Source of the DNA: Mesostigma viride
Lineage: Eukaryota; Streptophyta; Mesostigmatophyceae; Mesostigmatales; Mesostigmataceae
Direction: 5' to 3'
Length of the DNA stretch: 64,000 nucleotides
Assembly (NCBI GenBank): GCA_009746045.1
Contig: RPFO01000276.1
Span: 1,250,275 to 1,314,274 of the forward strand
Shown: positions 41,409 to 52,775 of the stretch, in pieces
Layout: each line of letters opens with the position of its first letter
How positions within the stretch are numbered: the first letter of the stretch is position 1
The notes under the pieces: model-generated
The model's input: only the letters and a program-made list of their open reading frames with translations
Databases searched by the model: none
What the model was told of the DNA's origin: nothing
Position numbers and translations under genes: made by a program

Positions 41409-41926
41409 AAAAAATTAAAATTAAATTATAACATGCCTCCGTGGGGAGATCATGTAGCACATATTCCATGATGGATGGGGTGGAGGAAGCCGCGTGATCG
41501 AACTAGCCTAACTAGAGCTAAGCTATCTAGAAAATCCGGCCTAACTACACTACGCATCAAAACGCCTCCTCCGCTTGGGGGGAGGGGGGCAGGGGGCTTG
41601 CCCACAGGGTCGGGCGTGTGCGCCTTGACAATCTTCCTCCACCGCGTCTTGTCCTGCATGGCAGTCCAAAGACGGGAGAGAGAGTGGATGCGGTGCTCAA
41701 ACTGGGCTGGGACCACTAGGTCGTCCAGCAACATCTGAACGTAGTTCGTGACAGGTTTCCCTACCCTTTTGGGAATGCCCTCGGGGCCAGGCCAGGTCAG
41801 AATGTGTCGCCCTGGCTGGCCAAGCCGCTGGGGGCCGGCCAGACCAAGGGTGGTGTCGACCTGGCTGGTGCGGGCAAGGTGTCCTACAAATGCTATCCTA
41901 CGCTGCCTAATCTCGTCCGAAACACG
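41409..41926 (-). mobile_element. 5'-truncated LINE insertion with 10-bp target duplication
   Basis: The insertion is flanked by TAGGAACCTT at 41399-41408 and 41927-41936. On the minus strand an open frame encodes the ORF2 C-terminus: RVSDEIRQRRIAFVGHLART, SQVDTTLGLAGPQRLGQPG, VTNYVQMLLDDLVVPAQFEH, RLWTAMQDKTRWRKIVKAHT. The 3' untranslated region follows, ending in tgctacatgatctccccacg, gaggcatgttataattt and an A/T tail. The open frame and intact duplication make this the youngest-looking LINE copy in the window. Confidence 0.9.
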
Positions 41927-42708
41927 TAGGAACCTTCCCCTTAACTTATTCAACCTATATTAAGCGAGACAACTATCCCTGGACGCATGGCGGTCCAACA
42001 TCGTGTGAGGACTAGAGTTACTAGTCTGAGTCTGAGAGGGAACGGAAGGCGCGAAGATTGCGGAGGCTGCATGGCCGCGTTTCTGTCTACAGGTAGATAG
42101 ACCTGCATGGAGGGTCGAGTGAACATACATGTGCATGAAACAAAGGATACACAATTTATTGATAATTAGTAGTAGTTCATCATTAATCATGCAGTTCATG
42201 TTGGTTATCTCACATAGCTACCAACAGTTCGACAACGTTCATGCCTTCTAGTCCGTCCAATATTTGCACTGCTGCCCTGCAGTAGTATAGGTTTTCCTTT
42301 CATGCGATTGTCGATTGCACAGCACCACAAAGTAGCTAGCACACTTCCAAGCTTTGCAATCTTTTCCTCCCCTGCAGACGGCAGCATCCACCAGTCAGCC
42401 CCTTCCCCCATGCATGAAGCCCACTGTGCAAGCACCCGGTCCATGCGGACGAGGTACTGCATCTTCGACGGAGGCAGCACGCGCATCCCATGCAGTATTC
42501 ACATGCAGTCTTGCCAGGATAGCAAGAAGTACAGGCGCACACCACGTACTCGTGCGGGTGAGCCACACAAAGTATCAGGACAAGACAAAGCTGCAGTTTC
42601 CACAATGCCGGCAACAGCAGCTACTAACATTGCCATGCGTACCTCAGCGTGGCCAAAGCGAGGCACCACGTTTGATGAGACGGCTTTGTCGCAAGGCCCC
42701 GACGTGCT

Positions 42709-43261
42709 GTGCTTGCGGCCGCATCCATGTGCCCTCAGCCGGATCCACGTGCTGCGATCTCGGTGCCCATATCTGTGTCACCCAGCTGGCCTGCTAATCC
42801 ACAAGCATTGCCAGAAGCTGACCTAACGGCTACCTGCCGGTCCGTCAGGCAGCAAGAACTGCTGCTACGTGCGCATATCCTGAAGGTGAGCGCGTCGATG
42901 CCTCGCTCACTGCACACGAGGGGTCAAGCGCCAGCCGCAGGTGACCAGTAGGCGTGTAGGACCGGATGAAGACAACAGTGTTGCCCATGAGGTGGAAGTA
43001 GGCACGTTACCTGAGCCCCAGGACAAGAAATTGGTGAAAGTCCTGGGCTCCATCATCTCCATCCCCCTGAGCCCTTCCGCGATGCAATTGAGGACTTTTC
43101 TGCTTCATTCATCGCTGCTTATATCATCCATATACCAGGGAGACATGCATGATATGCTAGTGATGTGGACAGAGACAAGGAAATTTCTGTTGCCAGCCAC
43201 ACCAGCCCAGGCGATGCCAGCAGCGTCCAAAGGGTTTGTTTTCGACGACACTGATTATTGA
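42709..43261 (+). CDS. Unrecognised protein, two 3' exons
   Basis: An exon ending at 42885 (...TCRSVRQQELLLRAHILK, then gtgagc) joins in phase 0 to 42941-43261, which starts VTSRRVGPDEDNSVAHEVEV after a cag acceptor. The second exon continues KKLVKVLGSIISIPLSPSAM, HDMLVMWTETRKFLLP and ends GFVFDDTDY-TGA. Codon choice looks coding and the acidic-aromatic C-terminus is distinctive. I do not recognise the family. The 5' limit is unknown; the frame is open from at least 42709. An overlapping minus frame (42205-42486) lies just upstream and could be a competing gene end. Confidence 0.45.
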
Positions 43262-44447
43262 GTGATGCTCGTGACGCACACGACACACAAAACATGTCCC
43301 CTGTGGTGGGAAAATCACTGCGACTGGGGAAAGACAACGAGCGAAGGGGTTGGAGATGGTTGGTCACCAGGCCACTTCTCAATGTTTCTTAACAACACGT
43401 AGACATGCAGGGTGCCACCGGCCACCCACGCGACAGGGCGCCAACCCTGACTAAACCGCACGATCAGTTCCTGCAATGCTCACCCGCCTGAAAGCTATTA
43501 GTCTAAAGTAGCTTCTGTATCTTTGATGGCTCCACCATGGCTGCATGGCCGCCGACTTCGGGCTACAAACCTCTCCTGCTGAGCTCCCGCCCGAATTGGC
43601 ATAGATTAATTAAAACCTGTCGCTCAAGCGTGGCAACTTGCACGTGATGCCATATCTTATACAGTCATGCCCGCATTGGTGGGTTACAGAACATATAACT
43701 CTGTTGAGCTTATTGCACCTAAGTGGGAAATGATCGGAACTTGCACACGCAGTGCAGTGCGATAAGGGCCAAGGCAGTCCGAACCAAAAGACTTGGGATA
43801 GTAAATTACCGAATACATCAAGAAGCCATGCTAGTAATATGACTGCCGAGTGCCGAGTAACGAATTCGTTCAATCTCTATCGAGTCGTCAGGCGCGACTC
43901 CGCGCGAGGCTCTGAGCTCATATCTAAGCATATTTATTATTTTTTTAAAACCGAAACTTCGTTCCTAATTTCTTCTGCAGTTCTGGCTGTTCTGCTCCTC
44001 TTGTTGTTGTTGCCCACGCCGCACATGGACAGCACGCCGCACATGGGCTCCTCTTGTAGTGCTGTGCAGCCACTTTCTGCTATCGAACTATTGACTATCT
44101 ACCCTAGTATTATTGGTATTCTACAGGCTACTACTAAATCTCACTGCTGCTCATGGGCGGCGTGGGACACAACAAAAATAACAACAACTACTACTACTAA
44201 ATCTACTAAGTAATCGCAGGGGATATTTCAGGCGCAAGTATTATCATGACCACTCGGGAAATGGCGGGGCGCACTCGCAGGCGCGCGTGAGTGGAGCCGG
44301 GAGCCGTAAAATATGTCTGCTGTTTGTTGTAGGCAATTACTGTTTACGCGACGGGCACAGAGCAACCCATAAGGCTACGTCCGTTGGCAGTCCAATTTTT
44401 TTGTGAAGCAGGGCAACCGGAAGTGGTTTGTAAACCTTTCCACCACC
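43262..44447. other. Intergenic region upstream of PRMT5
   Basis: Nothing certain was found. It contains a short run of CTA repeats near 44188-44205 and GC-rich sequence with cggggcgcac near 44267, which may be part of the PRMT5 promoter. Confidence 0.4.
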
Positions 44448-47400
44448 ATGCCTCTTGGGAAGAGGTTTGGAGACGACGAGGAGTCACGGTTTTGTGGGGT
44501 TGAGATCACATTTGCACGTGATTTGCAGGCGACGCTTCACGAGTCTCTCATCGGCGGTTTCGACTACATTTTGCTCCCATTGGCTCATCCCAGAAATGAA
44601 CGTAGAGCAAAGGAATCGCTGCCGGAGGGAAGCCCTTTGCCGCCTCCTTTTGCAAGGAGCGACCTGCTGCTCTCGTCCAGTCAGTGGTCCAGCCAGGTCG
44701 TTGGTGTGCTGTCGCCGTGGATTGACCTAGACTCGGACTGCCCGCATGTACGCCGGGATGGCGAATCTGCATTGAAGCAGGAGCTCGCCTGGGCGACGCA
44801 TTTGTCGCTACAGGCATGCGTGGCCCCTACCCCGCGTGGACTGGACATGGTCAATTACGCGCGGCACGTGAGCAACTTCCTCATGTCCGGCGTGTCCATG
44901 CAGGTCTGGCTCCGCATTCCCCTCGTGTCGGGGGAGATGCTGCGCGCCGAGGGCACCGACGCGGAAGACGAGGTGTTTCTCACGCGACACCCCATCATCC
45001 GTCGTCCCATGTACGCCGACCCCTGGGAGTGGTGGAACATGTTCCGCAGCATCTGCGAGCATAACTCGCTGCTGGGCGTCGCGCTTGACATCCCCGCGTC
45101 GCTCCCCGCCAAGAGCTCCTGGCTGCGGTGGCTGGGAGAGCCCGTCAAGGTGGCCATCCTGCCCACCTCGGTCTTCCTCACCAACCGTAAGGGCTACCCC
45201 ACGCTGTCCAAGGCCCACCAAGAGCTGATCACCACCCTCTTTGACCACAAGGTGCAAGTCGTGATCCGAGGCAAGAGCTTCCACGACAAACCAGTCCCAG
45301 ACACCCTGAGGGGCAAGAGCCTCACCGCGGAGCAGACGGACGTCCTCCAAGAGCTGCAGGCGACCGGGTCCGCAGGCCCTGCCCGCCACCCGCTGCGGCC
45401 CTACCTGGAGTACGTGTCCTATTTGTACCGGCGCGCACCCCCCCCCACAGACCAGGACATATTTGAGGTGGGCTACCGCGACTACCTGCAGGCGCCGCTG
45501 CAGCCGCTGATGGACCACCTCGAGTCCCAGACGTACGAGACGTTTGAGAAGGACTGGACCAAGTACGCGGTCTACCAGCAGGCCGTATATCGCGCGCTCA
45601 TGGACCGGGTGGCCGCGGGGGTTGCGGGCGGCAGTGGTGGCGGCAGCACGGTGCTGATGGTGGTGGGCGCGGGGCGCGGCCCGCTCGTCCGCGCGTCGCT
45701 GCGGGCGGCGGCGGATGCAGGCGCCAGCATACGCGTGTACGCGGTGGAGAAGAACCCCAACGCCGTCATCACGCTGCAGGTGAGGGCGAGCAGGGGCTCT
45801 TGCATGGGTGAGGAGTGGGGGTGCAGGTTATCACGCTGCAGGTGAGGGCAAGAGGGGGGGGCCAAAGGTGGTGTCAGGAAGAAAGGGGGCATTTGGTCAT
45901 CATGCTGCAGAGAGGAGGGGGTGGGTGGGTGGGGGCGGGCAAAAGGAAAGCCATGGGGCAGCATTTATACTACTGGGGGTGAGAGCTAGGGAGGTGGGAA
46001 GACATGAGCAGAGTGGGTGTGGCTAACGAGGGCAGAGGGGGTGTAGGTCATTACGCGGCAGGGGCAGGGGTCAGATTTAAGGTCAGGGCGGGGGCGAGGG
46101 GAGGGGTCAACAAAAAGTCCTGGGAGATACCGAGGGGCAGAGGTGGAGATGGGGCGCAGCGCGTGACGATGCAGGAGTGGCGAGATTATACGCGATGCTG
46201 GGCCAGGCGCAGGGGTTCATGGGTGCATGGATGCATGGGTGCTTGGGTGTGTACGCGTGCGGTGCACGCTGGGATGTCCAACTTTGCTTGCATGTGTATG
46301 AAAAGGTGTTCGTTGGGGTCCCGTTGGGTCGACCCTTTCCAGCTTCGTTCTCCCCCTCGTCATGTTTATATCTCGGCCAGGTGTCACCGGTGCCTGCCCC
46401 TGCGGTGGCCACGTGGCGCTGGTCCTGTGGCTCCTCCCTCATCTGTGGCCCCTCTTCCTGACCCCTTCCTTCATATCACCCCCCCCCCCCTTTTTCCCCT
46501 TATTTCCTCTACCCCGTTTCTTCCCCCTCCCCCCCCCCCCCCCCCCTTAGAGCCTGGCGGAACACGAAGGATGGGGCGATGCGGTGACCATCGTGTCGGG
46601 CGACATGCGGCTGTGGGAGGCGCCGGAGAAGGCGGACATCTTGGTGAGCGAGCTGCTGGGGTCGTTTGGCGACAACGAGCTCAGCCCGGAGTGCCTGGAC
46701 GGCGCGCAGCGCTTCCTCAAGGAGGGAGGCATCAGCATACCCTGCAAGTACACCAGGTGGGTGGCGGATGCAAGTACACACGGTGGGTGGCGGATGCAGC
46801 AAACACACCAGTTGCTTTGTCTTTCAATGGTAGTAGACCGGGTGTGGACGATGCAAGTAAACTAGGTGAGTGTGGACTATGCATGGGCACTGGCTGGGAG
46901 GCGGGTGGTCAGGCGTGCCCACCTGATCGGTCGGCGCTGGGTGGCTCTCAAGTGGCACCCGTGCCTCTTGGGGAGGGTAATGCGCGCACCCGCACCCACA
47001 CCTGGCACGGGCAGGCTGGGGTTTGCCGTGGCCTGTGCATGCACGCAGGTATCGTGGCGCTGCCAGAATAATAGTGTAGATTGCGGATGCGCGCCTTCGC
47101 CTGCGAGGCAAGTATTGCTGCTATGGGCAGATATGCAAACAACAACTGATCATGCTGGCATCTGCTGGGTCCGCGCATATTCCGTGATAGGGGCACACGC
47201 GCCCATCTGATGGGCTTGGACGCATGCATCGTTCCATGCTGGCATCTGCAGATGCTTGCCTTGTCATTGAGTGCAAACATGCCAGGGACGTGTTGCGCGG
47301 GCATCGCATCAGCGGATGGACGTGCGCTGCGCTCCCATGCACCCGCTACGGCGCCCCGTGGCCACGTGCGTGCATTCCAGTAACCTGCTATTTGCACGAC

Positions 47401-49103
47401 TATGCCTGTGCTCGACCGTGGGAATCACCGCCCACCTTGGCTCGCCTGCTTGGCTTGCCTCCATCTCTCCCCCCCATTCCCCTCCCCCTCCCTGTCCATT
47501 CCCCCCCGCCCTCCCCCCCACCCCTTTTTCTTCCTTGCTCTAACACCTGTTGCCCACCTCCCTCCTGCGGCGCGTTTTCGTTTCTCCCCCCCCATACCCT
47601 ATTTCTTCCCCTCCCCCCCCCCCCGCAGCTATGCGGTGCCCATCACAGCGTCCAAGCTGTACAACGACGTCAAGGCGTATGGCGACCTGGCGCATTTCGA
47701 GACGGCGTACGTGGTCAAGCTCCACAGCATCTTCCCCCTTGGCCAGCCACAGGAGGTGTTCAGCTTTGTGCACCCCAACCACGACAAGCCAATCAACAAC
47801 CACCGCTACACCAAGCTGGAGTTCGAGCTGCCTCTCGACGCGGGCAGCGCGGTCATCCACGGGTTTGGTGGCTACTTTGACGTGCAGCTGTACAAGGAGG
47901 TTAACCTGAGCATCCACCCGGCCACGCACACGCCCAACATGTTTAGCTGGTTCGCCATCTACTTCCCTGTGCGAACGCCGATGTACGTGCCGGCTGGGTC
48001 CAAGGTGAGCGGACACGCGGCGTGTGGGCAACAGGGTGCCTGCGAATTGAGTCGGCTCGATTCGGACATCTCTCCTCACAGCCGTTTGTCACATGATTGC
48101 TTATGGCTGTGCAAGCAATGGAGTGATTGGCACAGTCCGCGCTGAACGTTTTGAAGAAGAGGCTCTGTTTACTGTCCCTATCACTGGGTAACTTGTGCAG
48201 GACCTTTCTGAGAGGCTGTGGTCTTCTGTCGTTTCTGTGCAGGGCCTAAGGTCGTGGCTGCTGTGGCGCACCATGTGCGGATGGGGGGGTGGCCGGGGTG
48301 GGTAATTCTGGTCTGCGGGCCCAGGGTGTGTGAAGGGTAGGTGGGCCAAATGCCATCATTTTGCCTTGAGACAGGCCTTGTGCCTATGGTGGCATCCGCA
48401 CCATTGGAGAGATCGTCCACCTTCCCAACGCTCCCAGCTGTCATGCTGCTGTTCCCTGCTGTCATGCCGCAGTGCGCTGGTGTGTCCTCCCATGGCATGC
48501 AGCGGGCATCCGGTATGGTGGATACCTGCTGGGAGCGTGCCGGTGGTACAGTAGTGTTAGCGGCGTTCCAGCCACGACCCTTTGGTCGGGGCAACTCTTC
48601 ATTCCCAACCCATCCCCGCGTCACTAAGGGTTTCGTAGTGGTCAAGTCCACTAGTCTTATAGTATAATCCAACTACCATACGGCAGGACCAGTCTGTGGC
48701 TCCACTATTAATAACTCTGTCGGATAAGCTGCGTGGGAATAAGCTGAACTGAACTGAACTGAACTGAACTGAACTGAACTGAACTGAACTGAACTGAACT
48801 GAACTGAACTGAACTGAACTGAACTGAACTGAACTGAACTGAACTGAACTGAACTGAACTGAACTGAACTGAACTGAACTGAACTGATCTGAACTGAACT
48901 GAACCATCACTGGCTGCCCACCTGCGCACTAACATTCTTCGTCGGTGATGATCCTGTGCCACACGCATCCCCCCCCCCAGGTACAAGCCCACTTCTGGCG
49001 GCGGGTGGGCCCCACCAAGGTGTGGTACGAGTGGGCCATCACCGCGCCCGATGTCACGCCCCTACACAACCCAGGGGGCAGGTCCTACTGGGTCGGCTTG
49101 TGA
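44448..49103 (+). CDS. PRMT5: Protein arginine N-methyltransferase 5
   Basis: Four exons join in phase: 44448-45779, 46551-46756, 47629-48004 and 48981-49103 (TGA), giving 678 residues from ATG at 44448. PRMT5 makes symmetric dimethylarginine on histones and Sm proteins, using S-adenosylmethionine. The N-terminal TIM-barrel part has [20 protein letters not shown]. The methyltransferase part has Phe366 in YETFEKD, the position that favours symmetric methylation in the family; the motif I loop GAGRGPL (407-413); VEKNPNAV; and the double-E loop [15 protein letters not shown] with Glu478 and Glu487. The C-terminal beta-barrel has [24 protein letters not shown] and ends [11 protein letters not shown] as in family members. 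Catalytic residues are present. Two of its introns carry tandem copies of the 5' splice site. A GTG codon in frame upstream (44403) is less likely as the start. Confidence 0.96.
45768..45849 (+). repeat. Duplicated 5' splice site, PRMT5 intron 1
   Basis: The 20-bp string ATCACGCTGCAGGTGAGGGC spans the real exon/intron junction and recurs exactly 62 bp downstream at 45830-45849. A weaker copy (tcatcatgctgcagag) follows near 45896-45912. Use of the second donor would add 62 nt. Confidence 0.9.
46744..46795 (+). repeat. Duplicated 5' splice site, PRMT5 intron 2
   Basis: A 26-bp unit (gcaagtacaccaggtgggtg...) that spans the exon 2 donor is repeated once with two changes at 46770-46795. A third, decayed copy (gatgcaagtaaactaggtga) lies near 46849-46869. 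Confidence 0.88.
48743..48903. repeat. (GAACT)n microsatellite
   Basis: About 32 pentamers, nearly perfect, in the last PRMT5 intron. The minus-strand frame reading FSSVQ repeats is an artefact. Confidence 0.95.
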
Positions 49104-50760
49104 GCGGGCGACGGATGGTGCATGGGGATGAACACACCGGTACTGGGTCGGGGCACTTGCAAACGTGATTCGCCATTGAACACTAGGTTGGGACATGTGC
49201 GGACACATTCTACTGTGGGCATGTTGGACAGTACCCAACATTTGACCCACACACATCCACCTGGGAGGCGTCCTTTGTGTTCCTGGGCAGGAATGGGATT
49301 TGTTACCTCATCCGTGGGGGGGTATGTGCTTCATGGGGAAGCTGTGCCGGTCAGGCACGCATGTCCACGTTTGTTCCAGGGAAACAGTTAGGGCAGCATC
49401 CATGTTGTGGCTAGGCGGCTACCCCGCCTTTATAGGAAGACTTCCTGGGACAGCTCTGCTTGCGCATGGCGATGCATTTTGTGCACCAAGTGAATGCCTT
49501 GCCAGAGTTAAGGCGCCATCATGATTAATCAGGCCGCTCACTGGGACCATGGCCAATGGATGATGCTGGCGGTTGAAACTGGGAGGATGTACATCCGCCA
49601 AAAGGACCTTCCGTTGGCCCACATGCTTGCAGACGCAACATCTCATCGGCGCCCTGTCCATCCCCCCTCTAGTTGCCAGCATCTGCCCCCTCCTGCTTGG
49701 GCCAGTCCAGCAGAGTCGCTGTTCAGGTCAGCTGCCATTTCCCGGCAGTCTCTTTCTTCGATAGCTTGCAGGGGATGAGACACACAGCAGTGTGGGCACT
49801 GTGATGACCCGGTACCAGGGTCTGCCCAGGGATGGCCACGGTTGCACCAATCCTTCAGGGGACTTGGTCTGTGTTCTGCTGTCAGTCCTACCTGTGTTTT
49901 CCTGCTTTGCAGCCATCGCGATCGCAGGTGGCTGCAGCCAGGTCTGTACTTTTTTTTTTTTTTCCCGGGCTAGCTGTGCTTCTCATGGCGGTTCCTACAG
50001 TGATGCCTGGTGCCTGCGTCAATCCCATAACCATTATGGTGGCGGACAAGTATGGTGGCGGCTGTCAGGCTGTGCACAGACCCTTCTGAAGCGCGTGTCC
50101 AGGTGGAAACATGTGCAGCACCGGCACATCACTGCCGCGGGCAGCGTCTGCCTGGTTGGCGACGGAGGGATTCATCGCCCGGCTGCATCCAGCAACCTCG
50201 TGTAATCGAGCTAACATGAGTTGGGCAGGAAACTGCAAAACAGCGGGTGTGTCCTGACCACTGCACATGCACGGGAGGTGCCACTTGCCAGCACTTCGTG
50301 GGACGCATTTCTGTGGACCGGAATTGCAATGCCCTCAAAGCCCAGTAAGGGTGGCGAGGCATTTCAGGTGTTGCCCATATTATGTATTGGTGCTGCCTCA
50401 TGCCTCGTGTTTGTTGAGTTGTAATGTACTGTGTACTTTTGCCTGCAACTTGTATTGGTTTAAAAAATTGGCATGTTCTACTGCATGGGATGTTGATGTT
50501 ATGTCCAGAGTCGAATGGTATTTGAATACGTGTAGCCGCGTGCCATGAATATATAGTAGTACTAGTTCAAGGTGTTGTTAGGTGCTGCCTGTCGCGAGGA
50601 ACGTACCTTGCGGATGTGTTGCCGATCCGATCCCCAAATCTCTACATCTCTGCAGGCGCCAGGCCCTTTCGCAGAAAGCGTACTCTGTCCTGGCTATCAA
50701 ATTCGATGCGTATTCGATAAGCCACTTCAGTGCCATCCCTTCATGGATCAATAGGTGCAT
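49104..50760. other. Intergenic, PRMT5 3' flank
   Basis: No gene was recognised. It contains the probable PRMT5 3' untranslated region and a run of T at 49950-49963. Confidence 0.4.
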
Positions 50761-50764
50761 TAAT

Positions 50765-51045
50765 AACTCGTGCACCCGTTGGGGAGTCACGGAGTATGAA
50801 CCCCGATGGAGGGAGGGAGGGAGGGAGGGAGGGAGGGAGGGAGGGAGGGAGGGAGGGAGGGAGGGAGGGAGGGAGGGAGGGAGGGAGGGAGGGAGGGAGG
50901 GAGGGAGGGAGGGAGGGAGGGAGGGAGGGAGGGAGGGAGGGAGGGAGGGAGGGAGGGAGGGAGGGAGGGAGGGAGGGAGGGAGGGAGGGAGGGAGGGAGG
51001 GAGGGAGGGAGGGAGGGATGGTACACACATTCCTACCGGTCTATG
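50765..51045 (-). mobile_element. Short SINE-like element carrying (GGGA)53
   Basis: Begins ctcgtgcacccgttggggag and aaccccgatgg like the 15.3-kb element and ends attcctaccggtc. In place of a (GGAT)n core it carries about 212 bp of GGGA repeats (50807-51018). Minus-strand reading gives the same stem-loop 3' end. Target duplications were not found. Confidence 0.7.
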
Positions 51046-51540
51046 AATTCTATTTATTCTAAGTAGATGGGCCGGATCCTAGCGGTCTTGCCTGGCATGC
51101 TTTCCACGGGAGCCAATGCGCTTGTGCCCCACAGCAGGCCGGGGGGTCGTTGTCTTGTACTACCTGGGCTTGCTTGGCGGCCTTGTCCTGCATTTTTTTC
51201 CAAATCGCGGAGACGCCCGGTAGGCCCCCCATAGATCAAGGAGACAACCAGCGCAGGCCAGAAATCGGGAGACCCGGACCATGGTGGCTCGAGCCTGCCG
51301 TTATCCGCGTTTTCGAGTCGTTCAGGATGATGAATATCTTCTAGATATCAGTTGCCCCATATCCTCTAGATATCAGTTGCTCTCTGAATGTGCGGGCCTT
51401 GCAGCATCTCACCCAGACCTGGGCGGACTTGCTGAAGCACCACGTGTGCGCCTATGATGGGACTCCCCAAGGATGATGCATTACTTAGAAGTTTGCCAAG
51501 CTTTGCCTACATATGCAGAGAGCTACTATCTGCTGAGAAG
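51046..51540. other. No gene recognised
   Basis: The sequence resembles the surrounding repeat debris. The phrase cctctagatatcagttgc occurs twice near 51342 and 51362. Confidence 0.4.
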
Positions 51541-51544
51541 CCAT

Positions 51545-51960
51545 GCCATGCGTTTAGCCGTGATGATCTTCCATGCACCCTGTGCCCGCGCACCTTAGCT
51601 GCTGGAACACTTAGTGGTGCAGCTGTGCACTTTGTGCACCCAGAGCAGGTGTAGTTTACACCCTACCCTTGCAGGAAGTAGCCCAGAATGTGTTAAAAGC
51701 CATAGGCCCCTTCTCAGGGATATGTGCTACATGTACTCCCAACGGAGAAATGTTCCAATTGAATTTAATTTTGCAGCAACTGACATCGCGGGGGTCATCC
51801 CACGTGAGGAGCTAGGTGCCTGCCTGGCTGAGCGGGCCGCAGCCCTGCGGACGGGCCACGAGAAGTGTCTACCTGGTTGCATGGTATGCGCCAAGTGCCC
51901 GGCCTATACTAGTTGCAATCTGCGTTAATTGCTTTATGGTGCTATTGATAAATGTGGCAT
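51545..51960 (+). repeat. Repeat S2 followed by the Cys-rich repeat
   Basis: 51545-51780 matches S2 at 16010-16258, ending atgtgctacatgtactccca, acggagaaatgtt. 51788-51960 matches 10975-11140 and encodes REELGACLAERAAALRTGHE then KCLPGCMVCAKCPAYTSCNL before a stop. Confidence 0.65.
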
Positions 51961-52194
51961 GCCTATATATACTAGTCCTCCTTGCGGACGTGGGCGGCAT
52001 AGCCCACAGGAAGGATTGCACTACCGCAGCATTATTAGGTGATGTATCGATCAGCTTACTGGCGTGCATGAGCACTGCATGCAATTTGAAATTAATTCAT
52101 TCGCGTGCCATCGTTGTGCACAAGAGTAGTACATGCATGCGGTAGTATATGCAAGATCGAGCCAAGAGCTGCTACGAAAAATGCTGAACGACAT

Positions 52195-52310
52195 GGTTGA
52201 CGACGGAGCTCAGAACTTAATTTTGCGTCTGAGCCCCAAAGTCAGTCAGATCACTTGCATCCGACGGCCGTACCTGCAGTCATGCACTGATTAATTTATA
52301 CGCGGCTGCC
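52195..52310. repeat. Inverted copy of the 13.6/40.4-kb dispersed repeat
   Basis: ggagctcagaacttaatttt, gcgtctgagccccaaagtca and gatcacttgcatc are the reverse complement of the block at 13560-13650, with changes. Confidence 0.6.
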
Positions 52311-52775
52311 TAGCTGATTTTATGGCTTAAATCAGCATGCATGCATGCCACAGTGTTAGTAAGTAGTAAATGTAAATCACCAAGCAGCATGGCCGAGCAC
52401 TATAAAGATCAGGAATGAGTGGAAAAAGTAGCCGGGCACCAGACAGCTGCCCTAGGCCAGTGGCATATATTACCTTATTCTGGCCACGGCACCTTCTGCC
52501 ATTCCTTTTCTGCCATTCCAATTTGGCTGATATCAATTCATAGTAGTATATAATTTGGAAATGAACAGCCCCACGACAGCCCTCCCTCAAGGGATGCAGC
52601 ATACCTAGGTGGTGCTTGATCGACTTTATTCGAGTTTGGTATGTGACTGGAAGTGGAGTGCTAACTAAACTAAACGATATGGAGTTTCATCATGTACATC
52701 GTATATACAGAAAGCTCCATGAGTAAATTTGGCCGACCATGCAAGACCGTACATGTAGATTTAATTGGCGCGGTA

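Noticed and set aside
42205-42486. 93-codon minus frame starting MRVLPPSKMQYLVRMDRVLA
   Set aside because: The codon pattern is suggestive, but no splice partners or family match were found and it conflicts with the plus-strand gene; kept only as a remark.
44808-45518. 236-codon minus-strand frame
   Set aside because: Antisense of PRMT5 exon 1.
46541-46550. Possible extra exon between PRMT5 exons 1 and 2
   Set aside because: Exon 1 and exon 2 already join in phase and match the family without missing residues.
46004-47071. 355-codon plus-strand frame
   Set aside because: It overlaps PRMT5 exon 2 in another frame and is otherwise intron sequence.
50578-51066. EGGR- or PSLP-repeat frames
   Set aside because: Translations of the (GGGA)n tract in a SINE-like element.
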